NCBI GenBank assembly: GCA_964476505.1
Contig: CAYZAW010000001.1
Location: 88,002-152,001, forward strand
Origin: CAYZAW01 sp964476505
GTDB lineage: Bacteria; Bacillota; Clostridia; Christensenellales; CAG-138
Length of the DNA: 64,000 nt
Reading direction: 5' to 3'
Both the position numbers and the translations under genes were made by a program. Numbering within the stretch: the stretch's first letter is position 1; each line of letters opens with the position of its first letter. The notes under the pieces are model-generated. The model was not told the DNA's origin. It saw only the letters and a program-made list of their open reading frames with translations, and searched no databases. This document shows positions 34,278 through 42,801 of the stretch, in pieces.

Positions 34278-36086
34278 TCAGGACATTTTGACAATGCGGT
34301 AATACACCTTTGCCGTTAACCGGTAGATCACAAAATACATCAGCGCAAATACGATCAGCACGCCGCCGATGCAGGTAAGCACCAGCATGTAATCGTTCAG
34401 CCGGAACACCATCAGCATTCTGGAGATGATACGGGAGGCAAACAGCATATGCAGTATGGTGATGCCAAGAGGGATAAAGAACACCCACAGCACTTGCCGG
34501 TTGATGGTTTTTTTTACTAGCGTATCGTCCATGCCAACCTGCTGCAATATCACGAACCGCTCCCTGTCCTCGCGCCCCTCGGTGATCTGCTTAAAGTAGA
34601 TCAACAGAACCGTAACGGCTAAAAACAGCAGGCCGAAGAACACGCCTAAGAACAGCAGCCCGCCGTACAGCCCGTAGCCCTCCTGCCGGGCGGTAAAGAT
34701 ATCGCTGACCATCACGTTGGGTATCTGCGTAAAATGATCGCCGTATGCATTGCGAATGCTGTCCACAAAGGCAAGGCAGTTTTCCTCGTCGCCTGTAACA
34801 TCAAAGCGGTAGCTGTATCCGTAATACAGCAGTGTGGAAAGCTTGATGGGCTCCTCGTTGTCAACATGAGCGTTGCAGCGGTACATCTGGTTCTGGGGCG
34901 GGTCGAACAACAACTTACTCGGGTCGGCGGAAAGGGTCACGTTGTTTTGCTGCGCCAACTCCAATAGCACCGGCTCAAAGGCGATGACCTCCTCCTTGGG
35001 CGCGCTTGCGGAATGATACCCTTCCACGGTGGGGTCGTCCGGGTCAACAAGCTCGTTCTTGTCGTTCAAAAAGCTGTGGGTGTTTACGGTCATGTCGTAA
35101 TGATACATGTCTCGCAGCATGTTTTCCTGCCCCAGATATAAGGAGAGCGTACCCGAGGCGGTCACGATCAGCATGGTGGAAAGTATGCAGATCACCGCCA
35201 GCGATTTGGCGTTTTGCTTCATGCGCTGCCGAAGGCCGGACACGGTTACATAGTGCTCCGGAGAGTAGTAAAAATGCTTGTTCTTTTGCAGAGTGCGAAG
35301 AAGCACAACGCTGCCCGAGGAGGAAAGCACGAAGGTGCCGAATATCACCAGCAGCACCAAGAGGAAAAACACACCGATGGCAGTGCCGGGGTTTTCGATG
35401 GTCCAAGCATAGTAGTAAGCCGCGCCAAGCGCCAGCACGCCCAATATCGCCATGGGCCAAACCAACCGGCTGTCCTTTTCGCCCCGGCGCGGGCTTTGCA
35501 TCAGCTCCATAGAGCTGGAATGCCGCACCTGCCGCAGGTTGGAAAGGGAGGTGATAACAAGCGTAACGGCGTACAGAATGGCGGTGTATAAAAAGGCGTC
35601 CGGCGCGAGGGAGAAGGTACTGCCGGCAACCGAGCGAATCACCTTTAAAAGCGCCCAGAACAGCAGCCTGCCAAACAGCAGCGCAAACAGCGTGCCGATC
35701 ACCAAGCCCCCCGTGAGGGTGATGAGGTTCTCCCATAACAGCACCCGCCCGATGTGCCGTTTTTCTAAGCCTAGAATGCCATACAGCCCAAACTCCCGCT
35801 TGCGCTGGGAGATCAGGTAGCGGTTGATGTACTGCATAAAGCAGACGGAAAACAGGAAGAACACGAACATGCCAAGGGTGAATACCATGGCGGCGGTATT
35901 GCCCGAGGGCAGGTTGGTGAGCGTATCGGAATACACCAAGCCGCTGATCAACAGATACACGCCGAATATCAGCGCAGCGCACAAGAGATAGGGCACATAG
36001 GTATGCCTGTTATGCCAAATGTTTTGGAGCGCAAGGCGCAGAAAAAATGCGCCGCCGCGTTTTTTATTGCTATCCAACGTCGGCAC
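34278..36086 (-). CDS. BceB-like FtsX-type ABC transporter permease
   Basis: Membrane subunit of a peptide-antibiotic detoxification/sensing ABC transporter. The 602-residue protein has about ten helices, with an FtsX-type block after the first helices (SVCFMQYINRYLISQRKREFGLYGILGLEKRHIGRVLLWENL), a large extracellular domain between helices (about 335-460), typical for Bce-type permeases and for contact with the sensor kinase, and a C-terminal FtsX-like block (EGREDRERFVILQQVGMDD). It overlaps the ATPase gene by 17 bases. The target peptide is unknown. Confidence 0.9.
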   Translation of the reverse strand: MPTLDSNKKRGGAFFLRLALQNIWHNRHTYVPYLLCAALIFGVYLLISGLVYSDTLTNLPSGNTAAMVFTLGMFVFFLFSVCFMQYINRYLISQRKREFGLYGILGLEKRHIGRVLLWENLITLTGGLVIGTLFALLFGRLLFWALLKVIRSVAGSTFSLAPDAFLYTAILYAVTLVITSLSNLRQVRHSSSMELMQSPRRGEKDSRLVWPMAILGVLALGAAYYYAWTIENPGTAIGVFFLLVLLVIFGTFVLSSSGSVVLLRTLQKNKHFYYSPEHYVTVSGLRQRMKQNAKSLAVICILSTMLIVTASGTLSLYLGQENMLRDMYHYDMTVNTHSFLNDKNELVDPDDPTVEGYHSASAPKEEVIAFEPVLLELAQQNNVTLSADPSKLLFDPPQNQMYRCNAHVDNEEPIKLSTLLYYGYSYRFDVTGDEENCLAFVDSIRNAYGDHFTQIPNVMVSDIFTARQEGYGLYGGLLFLGVFFGLLFLAVTVLLIYFKQITEGREDRERFVILQQVGMDDTLVKKTINRQVLWVFFIPLGITILHMLFASRIISRMLMVFRLNDYMLVLTCIGGVLIVFALMYFVIYRLTAKVYYRIVKMS

Positions 36087-36831
36087 CCCCTACAAGGGAC
36101 AGGTTGTTCACGATGCGGTCAAAGAATGCCCGGTTATCGTCCTCGCCCCGGTACAGCTGAGAAAACAGCATACCGTCGCTGATAAACAGCACCCGGTCTG
36201 CCCAGCTTGCCGCCATGGCGCTGTGCGTTACCATCAGTATGGTTTTTCCGTGTTCATTCAGCTCGCGAAAGCTTTGCAAAAGCTTGGCGGAGGCCTTGGA
36301 GTCCAGCGCACCGGTGGGTTCGTCTGCCAGCAGGATGCGCGGGTCGGTGATCACCGCCCGGGCGATGGCTGTACGCTGCTTCTCGCCGCCGGAAACCTCA
36401 TAGGGGTATTTATCCAGAAGGCGGGAGATGCCAAGCATGTCCGTTACCGGGTACAGCTTTTGCTCCATTTCGGCAATGGACGTGCGGCTTAATACCAGCG
36501 GCAGCAAAATATTATCCTTCAGGGTAAAGGTATCCAACAGGTGAAAGTCCTGAAACACAAAGCCCAAATGATTGCGGCGATACTCCGCTTTCTGCTTTTC
36601 CGGGATATCCGCAAAGCTGCGCCCGTCCAGCAGCACCTCGCCGGAGGAGGGAGAATCCAGTGCGGCTAAAATATTCAACAACGTGGATTTACCGCTGCCG
36701 GAGGGCCCCATCACTGCCGTGAATTCCCCCTCCTGCACCGAAAAGCTGATACCGGAAAGCGCCGGGCAGGGCTGCATGCCGCGCCGTTGGTTGTAGATTT
36801 TCTTGAGATTTTTAACAGTTAACAGTTCCAT
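36070..36831 (-). CDS. BceA-like ABC transporter ATP-binding protein
   Basis: ATPase of the transporter above. The 253-residue protein has the Walker A GPSGSGKSTLLNIL (about 41-54), Q-loop FVFQDFHLLD, ABC signature YEVSGGEKQRTAIARA, Walker B ILLADEPTGALDSK and H-loop MVTHSAMAA, all intact. It is of the MacB/BceA type, slightly longer than usual at the C terminus. Order on the minus strand is regulator, kinase, ATPase, permease, the classic Bce arrangement; a 98-base gap separates it from the kinase and may hold a separate promoter. Confidence 0.94.
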   Translation of the reverse strand: MELLTVKNLKKIYNQRRGMQPCPALSGISFSVQEGEFTAVMGPSGSGKSTLLNILAALDSPSSGEVLLDGRSFADIPEKQKAEYRRNHLGFVFQDFHLLDTFTLKDNILLPLVLSRTSIAEMEQKLYPVTDMLGISRLLDKYPYEVSGGEKQRTAIARAVITDPRILLADEPTGALDSKASAKLLQSFRELNEHGKTILMVTHSAMAASWADRVLFISDGMLFSQLYRGEDDNRAFFDRIVNNLSLVGGADVG

Positions 36832-36929
36832 AAGCCATGCCTTTCTAATATTGGTATGGAACGATCATAAAGCAACCGGCCTGTGCCTGCCATAATCCGG
36901 GCTTACGGCTGCCTTACGTTTTTGTAAGA

Positions 36930-37976
36930 CTAAGAATGCGCGTCAATTGCGCTGCCTGCATCGGGTGCGGCTTCCGGCGCGTAATACCCTTCCACCGCTG
37001 CGGGCGTTTCCGGCAGATACAGGGTGAATGCGGAGCCATGCCCCAGTTGAGAGTCCACAGTGATGCGGATGCTAAGCGCGTCTGCCGCCTTTTTTGCCAA
37101 ATACAGCCCAACGCCGCTGGCTCTTGCGTCCAGCCGCCCGTTGTAGCCCGTATAGCCTCGCTCGAATATGCGCGGCAAGTCCTCCGAACGGATGCCGATT
37201 CCCGTGTCCCGCACGGTCAGGCGGTTATCTGTAAGCGTTACGGTAACGCCGCCCGTGTGCGTATACTTGGCGGCGTTTGACAGCAGTTGTTCCAGAATAA
37301 ACCCCAGCCAGCGCTTGTCGGTCACTATCGTTTTTTCCATGGGCGAAATGGTAACGGAAAGCTTTTGATACACAAAGGGCAGCGCATGCTTTTTAACGCT
37401 TTGCTTTACCACGTCAAACACGTCGCAGGGGGCGATCACAAGATCGGAGGCGATGTCGGATAGCTTGGCGTAGCGAAGCGCCAAGTCCGCATATTGCTCA
37501 ATTTTGAACAGCTCCTGATACAGCGTGCCGGTCTCGTCGCTTTTCATGGCTTGCAGCACCAGCCGCATGGCGGAAATGGGCGTTTTGATCTGGTGTACCC
37601 AAAGGGTGTAGTAGCCCAGTTGCTCCTGCTGGGCTTCGTCCAATTGTAACCGCAGGCGCGTGCAGGCCTCGTCCGCTTCCTTCAAAAGCGCAAAGCAGTC
37701 CTCCTCCGAAGCGTCCTTGGGCGGTTCAGGCAGGCAGCCCGCAATGGATTGGGTTCGGCCTAAAAGGGCGCGTAATTGCTTTCTTCGGCGCAGCCACCGG
37801 AGGCCGTCTGCCAACAGAAAAAACAGCAATATGGCTGATAGCAGCAGCACGATATACCAGGTGTTTGTTAACGGCTGCCCGGTAAGAAACGGCACTAAAA
37901 ACACCAGCAGTATGGCGATTGCGGCGTAGAGCAGCAGTGACCGCTGCTGCTTGAGGTAACGAATGAGATCATTCAC
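36930..37976 (-). CDS. BceS-like intramembrane-sensing histidine kinase
   Basis: Sensor kinase of the two-component pair. The 348-residue protein has two closely spaced N-terminal helices (about 14-31 and 38-60) with almost no extracellular loop, as in kinases that sense through their cognate transporter. Then come the DHp region with LWVHQIKTPISAMRL (phospho-accepting His in HQIKTP), N box EQLLSNAAKYT, RDTGIGIRSEDLPRIFERGY and GVGLYLAKKAADAL. It overlaps the response regulator gene by eight bases. It should respond to antimicrobial peptides via the BceAB-like transporter. Confidence 0.92.
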   Translation of the reverse strand: MNDLIRYLKQQRSLLLYAAIAILLVFLVPFLTGQPLTNTWYIVLLLSAILLFFLLADGLRWLRRRKQLRALLGRTQSIAGCLPEPPKDASEEDCFALLKEADEACTRLRLQLDEAQQEQLGYYTLWVHQIKTPISAMRLVLQAMKSDETGTLYQELFKIEQYADLALRYAKLSDIASDLVIAPCDVFDVVKQSVKKHALPFVYQKLSVTISPMEKTIVTDKRWLGFILEQLLSNAAKYTHTGGVTVTLTDNRLTVRDTGIGIRSEDLPRIFERGYTGYNGRLDARASGVGLYLAKKAADALSIRITVDSQLGHGSAFTLYLPETPAAVEGYYAPEAAPDAGSAIDAHS

Positions 37977-38640
37977 GGATGGCGTACCCCTTGCTTTTAT
38001 GCGTTACGATGCAGTCGTCAAGCCCGGCGTTAGACAGCGTGCTTCTAAGCCGGTTCACGTTGACCGTGAGCGTGTTGTCGTCCACAAAGGCGTCGCTGTC
38101 CCACAGAGCCATCATCAACTGCTCGCGGCTTACGATCTCTCCCTTGTTGGTCAACAGCGATTGCAAAATGCGGGCTTCGTTTCGGGTCAGTTCATAGCGT
38201 TCCTCTCCCATGCGAAGCGCCAGCGCCGCCGCATCCAGCACCGCGCCGCGAAGCGTCAGGCGGCTGACGGGCTCGTAATCGTACGCACGGCGAAGCATCG
38301 CCTGTACCTTGGCGGTCAGCACCTCCATGGAAACGGGCTTGGTCAGGTAATCGTCCCCGCCCATGTTCATAGCCATTACGATATCCATGTTGTCCGACCG
38401 GGAGGACAGAAATATAACGGGCGCTTTGGAGGTCTTTCGGATCTCCCCGCACCAGTAGTATCCGTTATAAAAGGGCAGAGAAATGTCCATCAAAACCAGA
38501 TGGGGCGCGTAAGCCGTAAAGGCGGAAAGCACATCGTGCAAGTCCCCCACGGCCTGCGCTTCCAGACCCCAAGCCTGTAAATGCTTGGTGATCTCGCCTG
38601 CGATCACCTCGTCATCCTCTACCACCAGTACGCGATACAT
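37969..38640 (-). CDS. BceR-like OmpR-family response regulator
   Basis: Partner regulator of the kinase. The 223-residue protein has a receiver domain (VLVVEDDEVIAGEI; HLVLMDISLPFYNGY with the phospho-acceptor Asp ~53; KPVSMEVLTA) and a C-terminal winged helix (LTRNEARILQSLLTNKGEIVSREQLMMALWD, VDDNTLTVNVNRLRSTLSNAG). GGAGGAAT lies directly before the ATG. A copy of the multi-hairpin repeat lies 21 bases upstream and reads toward the gene, so it may form the 5' leader of this transcript. Confidence 0.95.
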   Translation of the reverse strand: MYRVLVVEDDEVIAGEITKHLQAWGLEAQAVGDLHDVLSAFTAYAPHLVLMDISLPFYNGYYWCGEIRKTSKAPVIFLSSRSDNMDIVMAMNMGGDDYLTKPVSMEVLTAKVQAMLRRAYDYEPVSRLTLRGAVLDAAALALRMGEERYELTRNEARILQSLLTNKGEIVSREQLMMALWDSDAFVDDNTLTVNVNRLRSTLSNAGLDDCIVTHKSKGYAIRE

Positions 38641-38660
38641 ACCATTCCTCCTATTATTAT

Positions 38661-38791
38661 AGGGACTTTGTCCCTATACCCTACCAAGGGGCATTGCCCC
38701 TTGGAACCCTTTCATCCGCCCAAATATGTGCGGATATTGGGATTTTTAAAGGATAACATCCCTTAAACGGGGTTTGGGGCAGCGCCCCAAT
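38661..38791 (-). repeat. Multi-hairpin intergenic repeat, copy B
   Basis: Read on the minus strand it holds in order: TTGGGGCGCTGCCCCAA, TTTAAGGGATGTTATCCTTTAAA, TCCGCACATATTTGGGCGGA, CCAAGGGGCAATGCCCCTTGG and AGGGACAAAGTCCCT, i.e. five successive hairpins in 131 bases. Copy C has the same blocks. It lies directly 5' of the bceR-like gene, in the same orientation as copies A and C take to their downstream genes. Otherwise the 265-base gap holds nothing but the spoVAD leader. Confidence 0.9.
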
Positions 38792-38906
38792 ACAATCACT
38801 CATCAATTATAGCATACCACCGATATACGGGCGAGAAACTTTGAAATGCCTTCATATTTCCGTGACATGCGGCGCACAATAACGGGAGAAAGGGAGGTCG
38901 TGTTCT

Positions 38907-39950
38907 TTGGCGAATAAGCGGATCGGAGAACGGTCGTTGCGCTTTGATACGCACCCGCGCATCATCAGCGGCGCAGAGATCGTAGGCGAGTTGGAGGGGC
39001 AGGGGCCCATCGGAGGCGCGTTCGACACGGTGCTGATGGATGACCGCTGGGGCGAGAAAAGCTATGAGCGGGCAGAATGCCGGATGTTTGAGGAAGCCGT
39101 GCGCACCATGCTGCATAAGGTGAACTGGGAAACCAGCGATTTGGATTGCTTGTTGGGGGGCGACCTGTTGAACCAGATCGTAACCGCTAACTATGCGGCG
39201 CGGCAGCTTGGCACCCCGTTTTTAGGCCTGTACGGTGCGTGCTCCACCATGGCGCAGTCCATGCTGTTAGGGGCGATGCTGATCGACGGCGGCTATGCCA
39301 GAAATGCCGCCTGTGCTGCCTCCAGCCACTTTGCTACGGCGGAGCGACAGTACCGCATGCCGCTGGAAATGGGCACCACCGACCCGCCCACCGCACAGCA
39401 TACGGTCACGGGCGCGGGCGCGTTATTGTTGGAGGAAACGGGGCCTCAAACGGAGGAGCATCCCTTTTTAACGTATCGCCATCTGCATATTACCGGCGGC
39501 ACCATCGGGCGGGTGGTGGATCTTGGCATTACGGACGCCGCCAACATGGGGGCTGCCATGGCGCCAGCCGCGTGCGATACCATCGTGGCGCACGTAATGG
39601 ATATCAACCAGCAGATCTCCTACTATGACCTTGTGGTGACCGGGGACTTGGGGCAGTTTGGTTCCGAAATGCTCTACGAGCTTTGCCGGGAGCAGGGGGT
39701 GGACTTGGCGGGGCGGCATTTGGACTGCGGCAATCTGATCTATCATCCGCAGCAGAAAATGAATTGCGGCGGCAGCGGCTGCGGCTGCTCCGCGGTGGTG
39801 ATGGCGGCGCACATCCTGCCCCGCATGGAGGACGGTAACTGGAGCCGAGTACTGTTTTTGGCTACCGGTGCGCTGATGAGCCCCGGCATTGTGCAGCAGG
39901 GCGAAACCATACCGGGCATTGCGCACGCGGTCGTGATCGAGAGGGACTGA
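38907..39950 (+). CDS. spoVAD: Stage V sporulation protein AD
   Basis: Dipicolinic-acid-binding, thiolase-fold protein of the SpoVA channel. The start is TTG 38907 (no in-frame ATG or GTG at a suitable distance; AGGGAGG upstream). The 347-residue protein shows TFDVL-like entry RFDTHPRIISGAEIVGELEG, LGGDLLNQIVTANYAARQLG, LYGACSTMAQSM (thiolase-like Cys), QYRMPLEMG and GCGCSAVVMAAHILPRM. It is next to spoVAE but 4.7 kb from spoVAC, so it needs its own promoter or a long read-through; none was clearly seen. Confidence 0.94.
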   Translation: MANKRIGERSLRFDTHPRIISGAEIVGELEGQGPIGGAFDTVLMDDRWGEKSYERAECRMFEEAVRTMLHKVNWETSDLDCLLGGDLLNQIVTANYAARQLGTPFLGLYGACSTMAQSMLLGAMLIDGGYARNAACAASSHFATAERQYRMPLEMGTTDPPTAQHTVTGAGALLLEETGPQTEEHPFLTYRHLHITGGTIGRVVDLGITDAANMGAAMAPAACDTIVAHVMDINQQISYYDLVVTGDLGQFGSEMLYELCREQGVDLAGRHLDCGNLIYHPQQKMNCGGSGCGCSAVVMAAHILPRMEDGNWSRVLFLATGALMSPGIVQQGETIPGIAHAVVIERD

Positions 39951-39952
39951 GC

Positions 39953-40318
39953 ATGGATGTGATGGATTATCTTTGGGCGTTTGTGATCGGCGGCGCGCTT
40001 TGCGTGATCGGTCAGCTGTTAATCAGCCTAACGCGGCTGACTCCCGCGCGGATACTGGTGCTGTTTGTAACAGCGGGCGTGGTGCTGGGCGGCTTGGGTA
40101 TTTACAAGCCGCTGGTGGAGCTGGCGGGGGCGGGCGCTACCGTGCCCCTGACAGGCTTTGGCTACTCCCTTGCCAAGGGCGCATTGGAGGGTGCAAAGGA
40201 AAGCGGTGTTTTGGGTGCGTTTACCGGCGGCACCATTGCAACGGCGGGCGGTATTGCGGCGGCGGTATTCTTTGGGTATATCAACGCGGTGCTGTTCCGC
40301 GCAAAAACCAAAAAGTAA
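39953..40318 (+). CDS. spoVAE: Stage V sporulation protein AE (SpoVAEB type)
   Basis: Membrane component of the spore dipicolinic acid channel. The 121-residue protein has several helices and the family pattern FVIGGALCVIGQLLISLTRL, VLGGLGIYKPLVELAGAGA, TVPLTGFGYSLAKGALEGAK, FTGGTIATAGGIAAAVFFGY. It is a paralogue of SpoVAC, with shared GQL and VP(I/L)TGF motifs. It starts three bases after the spoVAD stop, so the two are coupled, and a terminator follows. Confidence 0.95.
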   Translation: MDVMDYLWAFVIGGALCVIGQLLISLTRLTPARILVLFVTAGVVLGGLGIYKPLVELAGAGATVPLTGFGYSLAKGALEGAKESGVLGAFTGGTIATAGGIAAAVFFGYINAVLFRAKTKK

Positions 40319-40356
40319 TAGGCAAATCTAACGAACAAGACGGATAAAACGAGCGA

Positions 40357-40390
40357 AAGCGCCGTTCTCTAGTGAGAGCGGCGCTTATAT
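40357..40390 (+). terminator. Terminator after spoVAE
   Basis: AAGCGCCG-T-TCTC / GAGA-G-CGGCGCTT stem with a U-G pair in the middle and a 4-base loop, followed by ATAT; ends 10 bases or so before the folT promoter. Confidence 0.7.
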
Positions 40391-40402
40391 GCCAATCACG
40401 CC

Positions 40403-40431
40403 TTGCATTATAATGGGAAAACGCATATACT
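40403..40431 (+). promoter_or_regulatory. folT promoter
   Basis: TTGCAT (40403-40408), 17-base spacer, TATACT (40426-40431). The expected start of transcription (about 40438-40440) falls at the first bases of the riboswitch. The hexamers are identical to those of the ctsR promoter. Confidence 0.75.
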
Positions 40432-40440
40432 ATCCTGCAA

Positions 40441-40572
40441 GCAGAGTAGGCACTGCGCGTGTGCCGGGAAACCGGCAACAGTGGCGGAGGATGGGAAGTT
40501 GCTTCCGCACGAAAGGGCGAAAGGCGAAAAGGAAAGCCTGTAAGCTCGCGATGCAGCCGCCGCGTCCGCTGC
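40441..40572 (+). promoter_or_regulatory. THF (tetrahydrofolate) riboswitch
   Basis: Begins GCAGAGTAG and ends CCGCTGC; these pair as the P1 stem and match the THF-riboswitch ends GGAGAGUAG..CCGCUCC with compensatory changes. Inside are CGCGT, GTGCCGGG, GGATGGGAAGTTGC and CACGAAAGG, similar in order to the conserved core. It is longer than the ~90 nt type form because of an extended arm. It lies upstream of folT, and the RBS AAGAAGGAGG (40615-40624) follows, with a GCTCC..GGAGC hairpin (near 40581-40595) as possible expression platform. Confidence 0.78.
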
Positions 40573-40633
40573 GCAATGGTTGCTCCGTTTGGAGCCGTTT
40601 GCGCCATCCGAAAAAAGAAGGAGGCGCTTTTTT

Positions 40634-41149
40634 ATGCGTAACACAAACACCAAACGACTGGTGGTCTGCGGGCTGTTTACAGCCATCGGGGTCATACTTT
40701 CCGGGCCGCTCACCATCCCATCCTTTTCCCTAGGCGTGTATTCCGTAAACATCGGAATCGGCGTGCTGCCTGTCATTCTGATCAGTGTGCTGTACGGGCC
40801 GTTGTACGGTGGCATCGTGGGCGGGCTTGTGGATGTATTGCAGGTGCTGCTGTTTCCCAAGGGGGCGTTCGTGCCGTGGTTTACGCTGGTGGCGGTGCTC
40901 TTAGGCGTGATCGTTGGCTTGTTTTTCAGAAAGGGGCAGGCGTGCACGTTCTTGCGCTCCCTATGCGCCATCACGGTTGGGCGGGTGATCACCTCTGTGG
41001 CGCTGAACACGGCGCTCATCGTATTGCTATACGAGGTGCCGCTAGGCGTAATACTGCCGGCCCGGCTTATCAATCAGTTGATCGAGATTCCCATACTGTC
41101 GCTTTTAACGTGGTGGCTTGCGCCGTATCTTAAGAAATACGGTATATAA
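40634..41149 (+). CDS. folT: Folate-specific ECF transporter S component
   Basis: Membrane substrate-binding subunit that binds folates and works with the shared ECF energising module (coded elsewhere). The 171-residue product has about six helices and the FolT-like pattern: LVVCGLFTAIGVILSGPL, IGVLPVILISVLYGPLYGGIVGGLVDVLQVLLFPKGAFVPWFTL. The ATG follows GAAGGAGG. The upstream THF riboswitch independently supports folate as substrate and predicts repression when reduced folate is plentiful. Confidence 0.9.
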   Translation: MRNTNTKRLVVCGLFTAIGVILSGPLTIPSFSLGVYSVNIGIGVLPVILISVLYGPLYGGIVGGLVDVLQVLLFPKGAFVPWFTLVAVLLGVIVGLFFRKGQACTFLRSLCAITVGRVITSVALNTALIVLLYEVPLGVILPARLINQLIEIPILSLLTWWLAPYLKKYGI

Positions 41150-41187
41150 TAGTAGAAACGCAGTAGGCAGGCTGTGATTTCAACGAC

Positions 41188-41214
41188 ACAAAAAGACCGC
41201 CCAAAGGCGGTCTT
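41188..41214 (-). terminator. Terminator after rpmB
   Basis: AAGACCGCC / GGCGGTCTT stem with a short loop; on the minus strand followed by TTTGTG. Lies 27 bases after the rpmB stop. Confidence 0.75.
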
Positions 41215-41240
41215 GCTTGTTTGCTGATAAAAGCGATCCG

Positions 41241-41432
41241 TTAGATGTCGCGAGTGACCTTGCCCGAACGGAGGCAACGGGTACAAACGTCCATCTTGCG
41301 GGGCGTGCCGTTAACCAATACGTGAACGCGCTGAATGTTGGGCGCCCAAGTACGCTTGGTTGCATGATGAGAGTGGCTGACCAGATTGCCGGACATTACA
41401 CCCTTTTTGCAGACTTCGCAAAATTTACCCAT
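41241..41432 (-). CDS. rpmB: 50S ribosomal protein L28
   Basis: Large-subunit ribosomal protein. The 63-residue product shows GNLVSHSHHATKRTWAPNIQ and VCTRCLRSGKVTRDI and keeps two CxxC pairs (CEVC at 5-8, CTRC at 50-53), so it is the zinc-ribbon (C+) form of L28, which in other bacteria can be replaced by a zinc-free paralogue under zinc shortage. GGAGGTG precedes the ATG. It is monocistronic with its own terminator. Confidence 0.97.
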   Translation of the reverse strand: MGKFCEVCKKGVMSGNLVSHSHHATKRTWAPNIQRVHVLVNGTPRKMDVCTRCLRSGKVTRDI

Positions 41433-41643
41433 CCTATTACACCTCCTTGGCGGAATCTTCGGCCCGAAAACCGAACACCGCTATTCTAACACGGGCATTT
41501 GCGTTTGGCAAGTTTTATTTTAGCAGCAGTGGGGTTTTTTCTGGAAATCCTTCATAAATATTGCGTGGTTGCTTTCGCTCCTGTATAATATCAACATCGA
41601 TAAATATATAGTCGAAATTTGTAAAAGGCGGTATCTGAAAGGC

Positions 41644-42732
41644 ATGCGTTTATCTCTCACCTTAAACCGGAAACAGGTCGTCACGGCGGCGGCGCTCCTT
41701 TTGCTTTTGCTTGTGCTGCTGCTTCCGGGAAAAGCCCGGGCAGACGCCAACACCATGACCGGCTTTGAACGGCAAATCGTTGAAACGGCGTTTCAACTGC
41801 TGCCGGAAAACCACCCGTTTTTACTGGCATACGAGAGAACATACAATGTAGATATCCAAACGTTTTCCACGGAGATCAACGGGGTCACGGTATCGGGCGT
41901 GCCCTTCCAGTTTGGCGGAAAGGGTGATTTTACCGGCTTTAACCCAAACTGGTGGAAGCCCACCGGCGACAGCCGGTATCCCGCCTCCGGCCTTGATTGC
42001 GCGGAGTACATGGTATGGATTTACCGGCAGCTGGGCTATTCCGTGCCGGACAGCTCCTCTAGCTTGTTCTTTGCCGGAAAAACCGGGGTATGGCGTGAAC
42101 TGCCGGGCGTACGCGGGCACTTGATCATCCCCAGCTTTGAGGAAGCCATGATCGGCGATATCTGCTACAATTCCGAGAATTACGGATATCACAGCGGGCA
42201 CGGCAGCCATACACAGCTGTTTTTAGGCACCGCTAACAAGCTTGGCATCACGACCGCGCTGCGGGAGTATTACCCCAACTTCCCGGGAGACGCGTATTTG
42301 GTGGTGGACTGCGGCTGGTCGGACGGCGCAAGGTATTATAAGCTCATGCGAAAGGCCAAGATTCGAAATGCCCGTAGCGACCTTTGCGGTGTTGGCATAC
42401 AGTTCTTTACCACCATCCGTAACGGCGGCAAGGTGATTTACAAGAGCCCCGAAAAGGCCTTTACCTATGAGGATGAAAACGGAATCAAGTATACCGTGAC
42501 CTCCAGGTTGGAAAAGAACAGGCGGTATCTCCAGTATAAGCCGAAGAAGACCGTGGAGTACCAGATGAACATTTCCCGGCCTATCATCCGCCCGGATATC
42601 CCCTATGTGCCGCCGCTGACGCCCACGCCGAAACCCACGGCGACCCCCGCGCCTACGGCAACGCCCGCAACTCCCGTGCCTACGGCGACTCCAGCACCAA
42701 CAAAAACCCCCGTACCCACAAAAGTACAGTAA
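41644..42732 (+). CDS. Secreted NlpC/P60-like cysteine peptidase with Pro-Thr tail
   Basis: Predicted cell-wall hydrolase. ATG 41644 (MRLSLTLNRKQ) gives a clean signal peptide (VVTAAALLLLLLVLLLPGKARA). The core (about residues 60-215) has GVPFQFGGKG, ASGLDCAEYMVWIYRQLGY with the candidate catalytic Cys, and GDICYNSENYGYHSGHGSHTQLFLG with the candidate His, in NlpC/P60 order. A beta-rich segment follows and the last ~45 residues are TPxPTATP repeats, likely a wall-spanning stalk. The resemblance is at motif level only, so substrate and even peptidase activity are inferred. Confidence 0.72.
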   Translation: MRLSLTLNRKQVVTAAALLLLLLVLLLPGKARADANTMTGFERQIVETAFQLLPENHPFLLAYERTYNVDIQTFSTEINGVTVSGVPFQFGGKGDFTGFNPNWWKPTGDSRYPASGLDCAEYMVWIYRQLGYSVPDSSSSLFFAGKTGVWRELPGVRGHLIIPSFEEAMIGDICYNSENYGYHSGHGSHTQLFLGTANKLGITTALREYYPNFPGDAYLVVDCGWSDGARYYKLMRKAKIRNARSDLCGVGIQFFTTIRNGGKVIYKSPEKAFTYEDENGIKYTVTSRLEKNRRYLQYKPKKTVEYQMNISRPIIRPDIPYVPPLTPTPKPTATPAPTATPATPVPTATPAPTKTPVPTKVQ

Positions 42733-42747
42733 ACACCAAAAGCATTT

Positions 42748-42782
42748 ACGGCCCGGCGAACTGTTCGCCGGGCCGTGTTTTG
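42748..42782. terminator. Terminator between converging genes
   Basis: A perfect 13 bp GC-rich stem (ACGGCCCGGCGAA / TTCGCCGGGCCGT) with loop CTG, followed by GTTTT; lies 15 bases after the peptidase stop and 20 before the next convergent gene. Confidence 0.85.
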
Positions 42783-42801
42783 TGCAACATGTAGGTACCG
42801 T

